Assembly: GCA_959347345.1 (NCBI GenBank)
Contig: OY365738.1
Coordinates: 2,008,501-2,072,500, forward strand
DNA length: 64,000 bases
DNA from: an uncultured Amylibacter sp.
GTDB lineage: Bacteria; Pseudomonadota; Alphaproteobacteria; Rhodobacterales; Rhodobacteraceae
Direction of reading: 5' to 3'
In this document: positions 48,503 through 57,746 of the stretch, one piece after another
How the letters are laid out: each line of letters begins with the position of its first letter
Numbering within the stretch: the first letter of the stretch is position 1
Notes under the pieces: generated by a model
What the model was told of the DNA's origin: nothing
The model's input: the letters and a program-made list of their open reading frames with translations, nothing else
Databases searched by the model: none
Translations under genes and position numbers: made by a program

Positions 48503-49674
48503 CAAAAATAAAATCAATCCGCACCCGCGTTTGGAACTGGAAAGGACCAACCGTTCCGCCTTCGGGGAATTTTTGCACCAATGCGTCCGATGCACTGGGG
48601 ATGAAGGGCGATGCTATGGCTTCGTTCCGTTTTCACCAATGGCTCACCTGTGAAGTGGAAACCGAAGACGGTACAATCGGGATTGGCAATGCCGCGCTTG
48701 CGCCCTCGGTCGTTAAAACCGCGATTGATGATTGGTACGCGCCGTTGGTTATTGGCGAAGATCCGTTTGATTATGCTTATATCTGGGAAAAGATGTATCG
48801 GCGGACTCACGCTTGGGGACGCAAAGGAATTGGCATGACGGCGATGTCCGCGATTGATATTGCGATTTGGGATTTGATGGGCAAACTTTCTGGCAAACCC
48901 GTGTTTAAATTGCTGGGCGGGCGCACAAAAGAAAAAATCCCCGTGTATTATTCAAAGCTGTATTCGGGCGAAATTAACGCTATGCAGGAGGAGGCGCAAG
49001 TCGCCAAAGATGCAGGTCATAGTGCCTATAAGATGCGGTTTGGTTGGGGACCAAAGGACGGTATGGCGGGTATGCGTGAAAACATTGACCGATGTGCGGC
49101 TGTGCGCGAAGTCATTGGCTATGAGTCAGATTTAATGCTGGAATGTTATATGGGTTGGAATTTGGATTATACCAAACGGATGCTGCCAAAGCTGGCAGAA
49201 TTTGAACCGCGCTGGTTGGAGGAACCAGTGATCGCCGATGATGTGCAAGGATACCGCGAATTAAACGCTATGAATATCATCCCGATTTCTGGCGGTGAGC
49301 ATGAATTTTCCATTATCGGTTGCAAAGATTTGTTAGAGCAAAAAGCCGTCAGCGTTCTGCAATATGATACGAACCGTGTTGGTGGCATTACCGCCGCCCA
49401 GAAAATCAACGCGATAGCAGAGGCGTTTCAAATCCCCGTCATTCCCCACGCTGGTCAAATGCACAACTATCATTTGACGATGGCGAATGTGAATTGCCCG
49501 ATTTCCGAATATTTTCCAGTGTTTGATGTTGAGGTTGGCAACGAGCTGTTTTACTATATTTTTGATGGCGACCCTGATGCGACTGATGGCTATTTACAGC
49601 TGGATGATAATGTGGCGGGTTTGGGGATTACGATTTCCGATAAGCACCTGCATAATTTTGATATTACGGAGTAG
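48499..49674 (+). CDS. Enolase-superfamily (mandelate racemase/RhmD-like) sugar-acid dehydratase
   Basis: This 391-residue enzyme has an N-terminal capping domain and a TIM-barrel domain with the metal ligands of the superfamily: [15 protein letters not shown] and SGGEHEF. Base residues are expected at KMRFGW and at the late [10 protein letters not shown] histidine. Overall order resembles rhamnonate/arabinonate-type dehydratases, which remove water from an aldonic acid to give a 2-keto-3-deoxy acid. Which sugar acid is used is not readable. It overlaps the pdxA-like gene by four bases (ATGA), with AGGAGAG as ribosome site, and precedes two genes for the next steps. Confidence 0.88.
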   Translation: MTKIKSIRTRVWNWKGPTVPPSGNFCTNASDALGMKGDAMASFRFHQWLTCEVETEDGTIGIGNAALAPSVVKTAIDDWYAPLVIGEDPFDYAYIWEKMYRRTHAWGRKGIGMTAMSAIDIAIWDLMGKLSGKPVFKLLGGRTKEKIPVYYSKLYSGEINAMQEEAQVAKDAGHSAYKMRFGWGPKDGMAGMRENIDRCAAVREVIGYESDLMLECYMGWNLDYTKRMLPKLAEFEPRWLEEPVIADDVQGYRELNAMNIIPISGGEHEFSIIGCKDLLEQKAVSVLQYDTNRVGGITAAQKINAIAEAFQIPVIPHAGQMHNYHLTMANVNCPISEYFPVFDVEVGNELFYYIFDGDPDATDGYLQLDDNVAGLGITISDKHLHNFDITE

Positions 49675-49677
49675 TCG

Positions 49678-50592
49678 ATGAAACGTATTTACAAAGGAAT
49701 TTGGCCTGTCGTGCCTACGCCGTTTTTTGATGACGGCAGGATTGATACGAACGGTATGAAGCGGGTTTTGGATTTCACCATTGATTGTGGAGTCGATGGT
49801 CTGTGTATTTTGGCTAATTTTTCTGAGCAGTTTTTAATTTCGGATGCAGAACGTGAAAATCTCGTGCGATTGTGTTTAAGGCATGTCGCGGGGCGAGTGC
49901 CTGTGATTGTGACTATCAGCCATTTTGCCACGCAAATTGTTGTTGAACGCGCCCAGATGGCAAAGGATTTGGGCGGTGATGTTGTGATGATGATGCCACC
50001 TTATCATGGGGCGTTGTTAAAGGGATCGCCCCAAGATATCTTTGAGCAGTTTGCCGCCGTGGGCAAAGTTGGGATTCCGATTATGGTGCAAGACGCGCCT
50101 TTGTCAGGGGTTGATTTACCTGTGGATTTACTGGTGAAAATGGCGAAAGAGATTGAAATGTTGAAGCTGTTTAAAATAGAATGCCCGCGTGCGGCGGATA
50201 AATTGCGGGTATTGATTGCGATGGGTGGGGACGCGATCCAAGCACCTTTTGATGGCGAGGAAGCGATTACTCTGCTGGCGGATTTACAGGCAGGGGCAAC
50301 GGGTGCGATGACCAGTGCGATGATTCCCGACCAGATAAAACCAGTGATTGACCTTTACGCAAGTGGTGACCTTGACGCGGCGATGGCGGCCTATGGGCGC
50401 GTCCTGCCCGCGATAAATCATGAAAACCGACAGTGCGGTTGGCGTTCGACAAAGGCGGCGATGGTGGCAGGTAAGATTATCAAATCCAGCTTTTGCCGTC
50501 ATCCGATTCGCCCGTTACACGCGGATACAAGAAAACTTTTAATAGAGCTGATTCAACCCTTGGATCCGCTCGTCCTAAAATGGGGGAAATAA
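49678..50592 (+). CDS. DapA-family (dihydrodipicolinate synthase-like) keto-deoxy-acid dehydratase or aldolase
   Basis: This 304-residue TIM barrel has Schiff-base Lys166 in LKLFKIECP. Where DapA has GTTGE the protein reads ANFSE, and the catalytic Tyr of the YNVP motif is replaced (VQDAP), so it is not a lysine-biosynthesis enzyme. Relatives convert 2-keto-3-deoxy-arabonate or 5-keto-4-deoxyglucarate to 2-oxoglutarate semialdehyde. The aldehyde dehydrogenase that would take that product starts two bases downstream, which makes this the best reading; aldol cleavage to pyruvate is the alternative. Confidence 0.88.
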   Translation: MKRIYKGIWPVVPTPFFDDGRIDTNGMKRVLDFTIDCGVDGLCILANFSEQFLISDAERENLVRLCLRHVAGRVPVIVTISHFATQIVVERAQMAKDLGGDVVMMMPPYHGALLKGSPQDIFEQFAAVGKVGIPIMVQDAPLSGVDLPVDLLVKMAKEIEMLKLFKIECPRAADKLRVLIAMGGDAIQAPFDGEEAITLLADLQAGATGAMTSAMIPDQIKPVIDLYASGDLDAAMAAYGRVLPAINHENRQCGWRSTKAAMVAGKIIKSSFCRHPIRPLHADTRKLLIELIQPLDPLVLKWGK

Positions 50593-50594
50593 TT

Positions 50595-52094
50595 ATGCTT
50601 AAGGGATTAAATTTAATTGATGGGGCTTGGATTGGCTCTGATACTTTGGTGGCCAGTGCTGATTTGGATGGCTTTGAATTTGCCCAGGCGAGTGCTGCCC
50701 AAGTGGATAGTGCCGCCTGCGCAGCTCGGCGTGATTTTCGCGCCTATTCATCCCAAACACGCACCGCTCGCGCCGATTTCTTGGAACGGATCGCGACAGA
50801 GATTGACGCGTTGGGCGATGAAATAACAAAAATAGGAATGCAGGAAACGGGCTTGCCAGAGGCGCGTTTAATCGGTGAGCGCGGGCGGACAACCGCGCAA
50901 CTGCGCATGTTTGCAGGTTTGATTAAAGATAAAGCCTATCTTGATCAACGGATAGATAAAGCCTTGCCCGACCGTGCGCCCTTACCACGCCCCGATATTC
51001 GCCTAACCCATAAAGCAATAGGGCCGGTTGTGGTTTTCGGTGCGTCAAACTTTCCCTTGGCGTTTTCCACGGCTGGCGGGGATACAGCGTCGGCTTTGGC
51101 GGCGGGGTGTCCCGTGATTGTCAAAGGTCACAGTGCCCACGCGGGTACTGCCGAATTGGTTGCCCGTGCGATTGCCACGGCGATAACCGCCACCAATATG
51201 CCGCCTGCCACTTTTCAAATGGTGCAAGGTTCGGGGCGCAAAGTTGGCGTGGGGTTGGTGCGCCACCCCGAAATCACAGCCGTTGGTTTTACTGGTTCTT
51301 TGGCTGGGGGTCGTGCGCTTTATGATGAATGCCACACCCGCACCCGCCCGATTCCGTTTTATGGCGAATTGGGCTCGGTTAATCCCATGTTTTGTTTGCC
51401 TGCGGCTCTGTCCGCGCGTGGGGCCGATATTGGCACGGGCTGGGCTGGGTCATTAACTATGGGTGCTGGGCAGTTTTGCACAAATCCAGGGGTTGCGGTT
51501 ATGGTCAAAGGCGCGGCTGCCGATGCGCTGGAAACCGCCTGTGTTACCGCGCTTAAAACCATGGGCGAGCAAAAAATGCTGACCGATGGGATTCACCAAG
51601 CCTATCTGCAAGGTGTTGCCAAATTCAGCGAATTGATGCAAGAAATAGGCGCGTGTGGGATGGCAACAAAACCACGCCATGCTCTGCCGTCTTTGTTCAA
51701 AATCACCGCTAAGGAGTGGATGAACACCCCCGCATTACAGCACGAGGTTTTCGGCGCAGCAGGGATTATTGTTTTGGCCGATGATGTGGCACAGATGATA
51801 GAGCTGGCCGAAAGGCTGGAAGGGCAATTAACGGCAACCGTGCATTTGGATGGGGATGATAAACCCCTCGCGCAATCTTTGATACCTATTTTGGAAGAAA
51901 AAGCTGGGCGTATTTTATGCAACGGATTTCCAACGGGGGTAGAGGTTTGCGCGGCAATGATGCACGGCGGACCTTATCCTGCCTCCACCGATGTCCGTGC
52001 CACCTCTGTCGGGACCTTGGCGATTGCGCGGTGGTTGCGCCCTATATCGTACCAAAACATGCCGCTTGACTTGTACCCCGCAGATATGGAATAA
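50595..52094 (+). CDS. 2,5-dioxovalerate (2-oxoglutarate semialdehyde) dehydrogenase-type ALDH
   Basis: This 499-residue aldehyde dehydrogenase has Asn152 (GASNFPLAF), catalytic Glu258 (PFYGELGSVNP) and nucleophile Cys295 (GAGQFCTNPG). The sequence around these sites is that of NADP-dependent ketoglutarate-semialdehyde dehydrogenases rather than betaine or succinate-semialdehyde types. It would finish the pathway by making 2-oxoglutarate. The frame is open 34 codons upstream into the DapA-like gene, but the ATG at 50595 with GGGGGAAA in front gives the family's usual N-terminus MLKGLNLIDGAW. It is the last gene of the operon before the regulator. Confidence 0.92.
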   Translation: MLKGLNLIDGAWIGSDTLVASADLDGFEFAQASAAQVDSAACAARRDFRAYSSQTRTARADFLERIATEIDALGDEITKIGMQETGLPEARLIGERGRTTAQLRMFAGLIKDKAYLDQRIDKALPDRAPLPRPDIRLTHKAIGPVVVFGASNFPLAFSTAGGDTASALAAGCPVIVKGHSAHAGTAELVARAIATAITATNMPPATFQMVQGSGRKVGVGLVRHPEITAVGFTGSLAGGRALYDECHTRTRPIPFYGELGSVNPMFCLPAALSARGADIGTGWAGSLTMGAGQFCTNPGVAVMVKGAAADALETACVTALKTMGEQKMLTDGIHQAYLQGVAKFSELMQEIGACGMATKPRHALPSLFKITAKEWMNTPALQHEVFGAAGIIVLADDVAQMIELAERLEGQLTATVHLDGDDKPLAQSLIPILEEKAGRILCNGFPTGVEVCAAMMHGGPYPASTDVRATSVGTLAIARWLRPISYQNMPLDLYPADME

Positions 52095-52131
52095 TACCCT
52101 TAGTAAGGAAAACCTTAATAAGGAAAATCGC

Positions 52132-53166
52132 GTGGGTAATAAATCATCAATCGTAACTATGAGAGATGTGGCAAAAGCCGCAGGGCTATCGCGTATGACG
52201 GTTTCACGTGCGTTAAAAAAAGACAGCCCGATTGCCAAAGAAACTCGCGACCATGTTTTGAAAATCGTGCGTGAGATGAACTATCTGCCAGACCACATGG
52301 CGGGTAGTCTTTCGACAAAACGTTCGGGCTTTGTTGCCGCGATTTTACCTAGTTTGAATAATTTACACTTTGCCCAAACCGTGCAGGGCTTGACGCAAGA
52401 GCTGGAAAAACACGGGTTGCAAATCTTACTGGCGCATACGGATTATTCGCCCGATCGCGAAGAACAGGTGGTGGAAACGATTTTATGTCGCCGTCCAGAG
52501 GCTATTGTTTTATCCTATGATGGTCACACCGATCGTACCCGTGCGTTGTTATCGGCTGCCTCCATTCCAGTGATAGAGATTTGGGAGCAACCGAAACAGC
52601 CATTGAACTACACAATCGGGTTTTCAAACCACGATGCCGCCTATGATATGACTAAGGCGTTGATTGAAAAGGGCTATAAACGGATTGTTTTTCTGGGTGA
52701 GAAAAATGACGATTGGACGCGCGGCGCGGCACGGCGGCGTGGGTTTATTGATGCGATGTCGGCCGCTGGATTGCCAACAAACCGTATCGTGCAACACGGT
52801 ATTCCCCCGCTGAGTATAGAGGCAGGGGCGCAAGCCGCCCCGATGATTTTGCAAAGATTCCCCGATGTTGATTGTATTTTCTGCGTGTCCGATTTGCCCG
52901 CCTTTGGCTTGATTAACGGGCTATCGCATTTGGGCAAATCTGTACCGAGTGATATATCGCTGGTTGGATTCGGTAATTTTGAAGTGTCGCGTTTTGCTAC
53001 ACCTTCTATTTCCACGGTTTTTGTTGATCCCTTGGAAATCGGGCGGCAATCGGGGATTTTGATTAACCGATTATTGGGGTCGCACTCGCCCGAATCTGGA
53101 CAAAAAATAGCATCAAATTATATCGTGCCAACGTGGTTGGAATTCCGCGATAGCACAAAATTGTAA
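52132..53166 (+). CDS. LacI/GntR-family transcriptional regulator
   Basis: This 344-residue protein has a LacI-type HTH at about residues 9-29 (TMRDVAKAAGLSRMTVSRAL) and a periplasmic-binding-like effector domain that ends in FGNFEVSRFATPSIST, common in GntR-type gluconate repressors. A GTG start at 52132 with AAGGAAAA upstream fits the HTH at the extreme N-terminus; the frame is open further upstream but that part overlaps the ALDH gene. It sits between the catabolic and transporter operons, both preceded by the same operator-like 14-mer, so it is the probable local regulator. The effector is likely a pathway acid. Confidence 0.93.
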   Translation: MGNKSSIVTMRDVAKAAGLSRMTVSRALKKDSPIAKETRDHVLKIVREMNYLPDHMAGSLSTKRSGFVAAILPSLNNLHFAQTVQGLTQELEKHGLQILLAHTDYSPDREEQVVETILCRRPEAIVLSYDGHTDRTRALLSAASIPVIEIWEQPKQPLNYTIGFSNHDAAYDMTKALIEKGYKRIVFLGEKNDDWTRGAARRRGFIDAMSAAGLPTNRIVQHGIPPLSIEAGAQAAPMILQRFPDVDCIFCVSDLPAFGLINGLSHLGKSVPSDISLVGFGNFEVSRFATPSISTVFVDPLEIGRQSGILINRLLGSHSPESGQKIASNYIVPTWLEFRDSTKL

Positions 53167-53208
53167 CGAATCGGGTGTATCCGTAAAAACGGTAAAAACC
53201 CTAAAATT

Positions 53209-53261
53209 GGTAAAAAAGGCAAAAAAATCGTCTAATTTCGTCTTTTTTACTGTTTTTTACC
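53209..53261 (+). terminator. AT-rich dyad after the lacI-type gene
   Basis: A perfect 9-bp pair GGTAAAAAA/TTTTTTACC encloses further A-rich/T-rich matching segments just before the operator pair. It could terminate the regulator transcript, but GC content of the stem is low, so the call is tentative. Confidence 0.35.
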
Positions 53262-53264
53262 TTG

Positions 53265-53301
53265 TGTTATCGGTCACAATTTGTGACTGTGACCGATAAC
53301 A
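53265..53301. promoter_or_regulatory. Inverted pair of LacI-type operators upstream of the ABC importer operon
   Basis: TGTTATCGGTCACA (53265-53278) and its exact reverse complement TGTGACCGATAACA (53288-53301) face each other across 9 bases. The centre also forms a palindrome GTCACAA-T-TTGTGAC. Each 14-mer has the near-dyad with central CG expected of LacI-family sites and equals the single site at 46454-46467. Confidence 0.8.
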
Positions 53302-53322
53302 TAAAAATAGAAAGCAAATCCT

Positions 53323-54411
53323 TTGCCCAAAATACGACTAGAAAATCTAACAAAACGCTATGGTGCGACGGAGGTTTTGCACAGCATTAATTTGGCGATG
53401 GAGGCGGATGAATTTACCGTTCTGGTGGGTCCCTCTGGGTGCGGGAAATCTACGACCTTGCGGATGATTGCTGGATTGGAATCGGTATCGGGGGGCGAGA
53501 TTTATGTCAATGACAAACCCATCAGCCATATGGAGCCAAAAGACCGCGATTTGGCGATGGTGTTCCAAGATTACGCCCTTTATCCCCACATGAATGTCGC
53601 GGAAAACATGTCCTTTGCCCTGCGTTTGCAAAAACAGCCGAAAGATGTGATTGCCAAACGCGCCAAGGAGGTTGCCGAAATTGTCGGATTGGGTGATCTT
53701 TTGCATCGCAAACCCGGCGAATTATCGGGCGGGCAACGCCAACGGGTTGCCATGGGGCGCGCGCTGGCTAAGGATAGTTCTATCTTTTTGTTTGATGAAC
53801 CGCTATCAAATCTGGATGCCAAATTGCGCACTCAAATGCGGGCGGAATTGGCGCAGTTGCGCCAGCGGGTAAAGAAAAATATGATTTATGTAACGCATGA
53901 TCAGATAGAGGCAATGACTCTTGCCGATAGGATTGTTGTCATGCACGGCGGGCATATCCAACAACAAGGCACGCCAGAGCAGTTGTTCAAACACCCCGCG
54001 AATAAATTCGTTGCTGGATTTTTGGGCATGCCGCCGATGAATTTCCTAAATGCGCAGATTGAAGAAAAATCGGGCAGTGTTTTCATTACTGGCGATGGCT
54101 TTTCAATAAAACTGACGGGCGAGCGAGCAAAAACCGCAAAAACCGTTAAAGATAATAAAATCACTTTAGGCGTTCGTCCGTCTGATTTGAATTATAACCC
54201 AAAAGCGTCCAAAGATTCGTCTTTGGACCTAAATGTTGCAGTATCCGAATACATCGGTGCGCAATCTGTCCTGATCTGTGATTGTGGTAAAGCCAATATC
54301 ACGGTGGAGTTGAAATCAGAAACCCCTATCGCCTTGGGCGAAAGGCTCCGTTTCGGTATCAACGCGGACGCTATTCATCTGTTTGATTATCAAACAGGGA
54401 ATACAATTTAA
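53323..54411 (+). CDS. Sugar ABC importer ATP-binding protein (UgpC/MalK type)
   Basis: This 362-residue ATPase has Walker A GPSGCGKST (residues 36-44), ABC signature LSGGQ (134-138), Walker B FLFDEP (155-160) and a C-terminal TOBE/regulatory domain with GVRPSDL. This is the MalK/UgpC class that powers carbohydrate import. The frame starts with TTG at 53323, 22 bases after the operator pair; the sequence MPKIRLENLTKRYG is the normal family N-terminus, and no ATG or strong ribosome site is available, so initiation is probably weak. It is first in an operon with the binding protein, both permeases, cytochrome b561 and an SMP-30 protein. Confidence 0.92.
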   Translation: MPKIRLENLTKRYGATEVLHSINLAMEADEFTVLVGPSGCGKSTTLRMIAGLESVSGGEIYVNDKPISHMEPKDRDLAMVFQDYALYPHMNVAENMSFALRLQKQPKDVIAKRAKEVAEIVGLGDLLHRKPGELSGGQRQRVAMGRALAKDSSIFLFDEPLSNLDAKLRTQMRAELAQLRQRVKKNMIYVTHDQIEAMTLADRIVVMHGGHIQQQGTPEQLFKHPANKFVAGFLGMPPMNFLNAQIEEKSGSVFITGDGFSIKLTGERAKTAKTVKDNKITLGVRPSDLNYNPKASKDSSLDLNVAVSEYIGAQSVLICDCGKANITVELKSETPIALGERLRFGINADAIHLFDYQTGNTI

Positions 54412-54440
54412 CTATCATCAGTATCAAAAGGAGAAAAATC

Positions 54441-55769
54441 ATGCTGAACATACTTAAAACTCTTACCGTTGGCGCGGGGGCTTTGGCACTGGCTGCCACA
54501 ACCGCGCTGGCCAATCCCTATGCGGATTACAAAGGCACCACTCTTGTGGTTAATTTTCCGGCACATCCGCATTACAATGCGGTTATGAAAATTTTGCCAC
54601 AATTCACCGCCGAGACGGGTATTAAAGTTGAGGTGGATCAACTGCCTTACCTGAAAATGCGCGAACGCCAAACGCTTGAGCTGGCACAAGATGAGGGTGA
54701 TTATGATTTAATCGCCTATGTTGTGTTTTCAAAGGCGGATTATGTTTATGCCGACCAGTTGGAAAACTTGGCACGGTATTTTATGAATCCAAAGCTATCT
54801 GACCCAAGCTATGATGCCGATGATTTAATCGACGGTTATGTCTATAATATCGGGTTTGCTGGTGGTAACAAGGGCTATTTGCAGGGTAAGACTGGGTCTT
54901 TATTCGGGATGCCTTATGGGTCTGAAACATCCGTGTTGGGCTATCGCAAGGATATCTTTGAAAAGCACGGATTGGAAGTGCCGACAACCTATGCAGAGAT
55001 GCTGGATATCGCGTGTAAAATCCCTGGGCTGGAACCCGGAATGGGTGGGCTGTCGTCCCGTGCTGCCTCTGGTCATCACGCAGCCCATGCGTTTTTGTTG
55101 CACCTTGCCCCGTTGGGCGGGCGCGTCTTTGACGATCAGTGGAATCCAATCGTGAATAACGCGCAAGGTGTTCGCGCCGCGCAAGCGTTAAAAACTATCG
55201 TTGATTGCGGACCAGAAGGTGCCGCCAGCTTTGGTTTTGGTGAGGCGTTGGGGTCATTCCTAAACGGCGATACCGCCATGTTCTTGGATACAACGGTTGT
55301 TGCTGGGCAAATTGATGACCCCGATAAATCAAAAGTTGTTGGCAAAGTTGGCTGGGCGGTGCATCCAATGGGGACGCGTCGTGGCTCTCAAACCGGTGGG
55401 TTTGGTATTGGTATTCCAAAGAATGCCGAAAACAAAGAAGCCGCGTTTTTGCTGATGCAATGGTTAACGTCAAAAGCGGGCGATAAGGCTGTGGCTTTGG
55501 CGGGCGGTAATCCATCGCGGTTTTCCACCCATGCTGATGCCGATGTTAATGCGAAGTTCCCCCACATGGCAACTTTTGGCGAGGCTTTGAAACACGCCGA
55601 TCCAGATTGGCGGCCGATTATTCCAGTATGGGGTAAGATTAACGCCGACCTTGGCACGACTTTATCAAAGGTTTTGACCGAGGGTTTGGATATCCAAACT
55701 GCACTTGATGGTGTGGCAGAGCGCACCCGTGCTGTGATGGACGAGGCGGGTTATTATACTTGGCAATAA
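54441..55769 (+). CDS. Family 1 extracellular solute-binding protein
   Basis: This 442-residue periplasmic protein has a Sec signal peptide of about 25 residues ending ATTALA before NPYADYKG. The mature part has family features such as VNFPAHPHYNAVMKILPQF, the GSETSVLGYRKD segment and VGWAVHPMGTRRG, consistent with oligosaccharide or sugar-acid binding. The preceding ATPase and following permeases complete the importer. AAGGAG precedes the ATG. The ligand cannot be read, but the flanking enzymes point to an aldonate, lactone or the parent sugar. Confidence 0.93.
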   Translation: MLNILKTLTVGAGALALAATTALANPYADYKGTTLVVNFPAHPHYNAVMKILPQFTAETGIKVEVDQLPYLKMRERQTLELAQDEGDYDLIAYVVFSKADYVYADQLENLARYFMNPKLSDPSYDADDLIDGYVYNIGFAGGNKGYLQGKTGSLFGMPYGSETSVLGYRKDIFEKHGLEVPTTYAEMLDIACKIPGLEPGMGGLSSRAASGHHAAHAFLLHLAPLGGRVFDDQWNPIVNNAQGVRAAQALKTIVDCGPEGAASFGFGEALGSFLNGDTAMFLDTTVVAGQIDDPDKSKVVGKVGWAVHPMGTRRGSQTGGFGIGIPKNAENKEAAFLLMQWLTSKAGDKAVALAGGNPSRFSTHADADVNAKFPHMATFGEALKHADPDWRPIIPVWGKINADLGTTLSKVLTEGLDIQTALDGVAERTRAVMDEAGYYTWQ

Positions 55770-55780
55770 AGCCACAATAA

Positions 55781-55835
55781 AAACCACAGGGAAACCACAG
55801 AGAAATCACAGGGAAATCACAGAGAAACTAAAGGG
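55781..55835 (+). repeat. Five 11-bp repeats between binding protein and permease genes
   Basis: The units AAACCACAGGG, AAACCACAGAG, AAATCACAGGG, AAATCACAGAG and AAACTAAAGGG follow one another. The first four alternate GGG and GAG endings, so a 22-bp unit was duplicated after the 11-bp one. Confidence 0.85.
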
Positions 55836-55860
55836 CGGGGCGGTTTTTATCGCCCCGTCG
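55833..55860 (+). terminator. GC-rich stem-loop in the binding protein-permease gap
   Basis: A perfect 7-bp stem CGGGGCG/CGCCCCG has an 8-base loop. There is no T-run after it. Such hairpins after a binding-protein gene typically lower permease expression or protect the upstream message from 3' decay, so partial attenuation is likely. Confidence 0.6.
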
Positions 55861-55898
55861 CCTTTAATACCCACCAATAAAATAAAGATGGATAAGCT

Positions 55899-56807
55899 AT
55901 GCGCAGTCTAATGAACAGAGCCACGCCCTATGTTTTCATGGCGCCAGCCGCGCTTATTATGGTTATTATTTTACTGTATCCTCTGGGCTATATGGTTTAT
56001 GGCTCTTTCCGTGCGTGGGATCCAAGCCAAGCCTTGGGCGATTCGGCATTTGTCGGATTAAAGAATTATATCACTCTATTTTACGACCCAAGCTTTCGCG
56101 AAAGCACGGCGGTTACTTTGAAATTCGCAATCTCGGTTGTGGCAATAGAAATGGTGCTGGGCGTTAGCCTTGCCCTGTGTTTGGATCGCAATATCCGTGG
56201 AATGTCGGTTCTGCGTACCTTGTTTATTTTACCGATGATGATAGCCCCTGTTGTTGTCGGTTTGATGTGGCGTTATATGTATCATCCAACGGTCGGCACA
56301 TTTAATCGGTTTTTAAAATCGTGGGGGTTTGAGGGTGTGGATTGGCTGGGGCAACACGCTCTGCTATCGGTTATTATTGCTGATATTTGGCAATGGACTC
56401 CGTTTATTTTTATTCTAACACTGGCAGCCTTACAGTCGTTGCAAAAATCCACTTTAGAGGCGGCGCGGATTGACGGCGCAACCGCATGGCAAGAAATCCG
56501 TTATATTAAAATTCCGCTGATGATGCCCGTGTTAATCGTGACATGTTTGCTGCGGTTAATTGATGCCTTTAAGGTACTGGAAGTCATTTTGGTTATGACC
56601 GAAGGCGGCCCTGGATTATCAACCGAAATTCTGGCTTTGCGGATATCGCGCACGGCAACCGAGTTTCGCGAGTTGGGTGTGGCGGCGGCTATGTCCAATT
56701 ATCTGTTAATGATGCTCTTGACCCTTACGCTGGCAATGTTTATTTATAATAAATTGCAAGAGGTGCGCACGGCGCGTCTGAATGCCCTTGCCCAACAGGA
56801 GGAATAA
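55899..56807 (+). CDS. ABC importer permease, MalF/UgpA type
   Basis: This 302-residue inner-membrane protein has six predicted helices and the cytoplasmic EAA loop EAARIDGATAWQE that contacts the ATPase. The first helix, YVFMAPAALIMVIILLYPLG, and the RTLFILPMMIAPVVVGLMW segment are typical of the MalF-like subunit. It pairs with the next gene, four bases downstream. Confidence 0.93.
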   Translation: MRSLMNRATPYVFMAPAALIMVIILLYPLGYMVYGSFRAWDPSQALGDSAFVGLKNYITLFYDPSFRESTAVTLKFAISVVAIEMVLGVSLALCLDRNIRGMSVLRTLFILPMMIAPVVVGLMWRYMYHPTVGTFNRFLKSWGFEGVDWLGQHALLSVIIADIWQWTPFIFILTLAALQSLQKSTLEAARIDGATAWQEIRYIKIPLMMPVLIVTCLLRLIDAFKVLEVILVMTEGGPGLSTEILALRISRTATEFRELGVAAAMSNYLLMMLLTLTLAMFIYNKLQEVRTARLNALAQQEE

Positions 56808-56810
56808 CGG

Positions 56811-57746
56811 ATGAGCCAATCTTACGATAAACAACACCCCGCTTTTTATGCCGTTCTGGCTGTGCTGATTTTTATGTCGGTCGGTCCAGTCGCCTTGATG
56901 TTCGTTAATTCATTCAAACTGGATGTGGATATTACCTCTGGTACGTCTGGGTTATTGTTTCTGCCAACGATACAAAATTACGAAACCGCGCTTTGCGATG
57001 TTTTGTGGTATGAATTGGATCATTTGGATTTTTGTTCATTAAAATTCGGCGGAGCGTTTTTGAATTCGCTGATTATCGCGCTGGTTTCAACGACTCTAAC
57101 ACTGGTGATAGGCTGTATGGCGGCCTATGCGCTGGTGCGGTTTCGGTTTATGGGGCGCGATACGGCCTCTGTTACCACACTGATGGTGCGTATGGTGCCG
57201 CCTGCGGTTTTGCTGGTGCCTGTGTTTGGATTATGGAATAACTCGTTTTGTATTGATAAAGCCACGTGGCTGGGCGGGCTCATCCGTGATAGCTTTGGCG
57301 GGCGTGGCGATGTGTGTCTTGCTGGCACGCATTCGGGAATTATCCTGATTTATGTGGCGATGAACCTGCCGTTTGTTATCTGGATTTTGCAAAGTTTTAT
57401 TATCCAAGTGCCACGTTCGCTGGAAGAGGCGGCGCGTGTTGATGGTGCTGGACCGTTTCAAGTTTTCTTCAAAATCGTCCTGCCCTTGATTAAACCCGGA
57501 CTAGCGGCGGCGGCGATTTTCACCTTTCGGATTGCGTGGAATGAATATCTTCTGGCCTCTGCCCTGTCCGATCGTGATACAAAAACCGTGCCTATTTTAA
57601 TTGTTAATAATATGTCAGAGTTCAATGTCGAATGGGGGGTTATTATGGCAACAGGGATGCTTTTGGCGATACCGCCGATTATCTTTACTCTTTTTGCCTC
57701 GCGCCAGATTATCACGGGCATGACGGCGGGGGCGGTTAAGGGCTGA
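56811..57746 (+). CDS. ABC importer permease, MalG/UgpE type
   Basis: This 311-residue membrane subunit has the EAA loop EEAARVDGAGPFQVF and the MalG-like ending SRQIITGMTAGAVKG. Two non-membrane stretches carry paired cysteines (YETALCDVLWYELDHLDFC, and NSFC followed by GGRGDVC). Such pairs are uncommon in this family and could form disulfides if they face the periplasm. The stop overlaps the cytochrome b561 start (TGATG). Confidence 0.93.
   Translation: MSQSYDKQHPAFYAVLAVLIFMSVGPVALMFVNSFKLDVDITSGTSGLLFLPTIQNYETALCDVLWYELDHLDFCSLKFGGAFLNSLIIALVSTTLTLVIGCMAAYALVRFRFMGRDTASVTTLMVRMVPPAVLLVPVFGLWNNSFCIDKATWLGGLIRDSFGGRGDVCLAGTHSGIILIYVAMNLPFVIWILQSFIIQVPRSLEEAARVDGAGPFQVFFKIVLPLIKPGLAAAAIFTFRIAWNEYLLASALSDRDTKTVPILIVNNMSEFNVEWGVIMATGMLLAIPPIIFTLFASRQIITGMTAGAVKG

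Noticed and set aside
51991..52131. Upstream extension of the LacI-type protein
   Set aside because: It overlaps the ALDH gene and puts 47 extra residues before the HTH; the GTG at 52132 has a ribosome site and places the HTH at the N-terminus.
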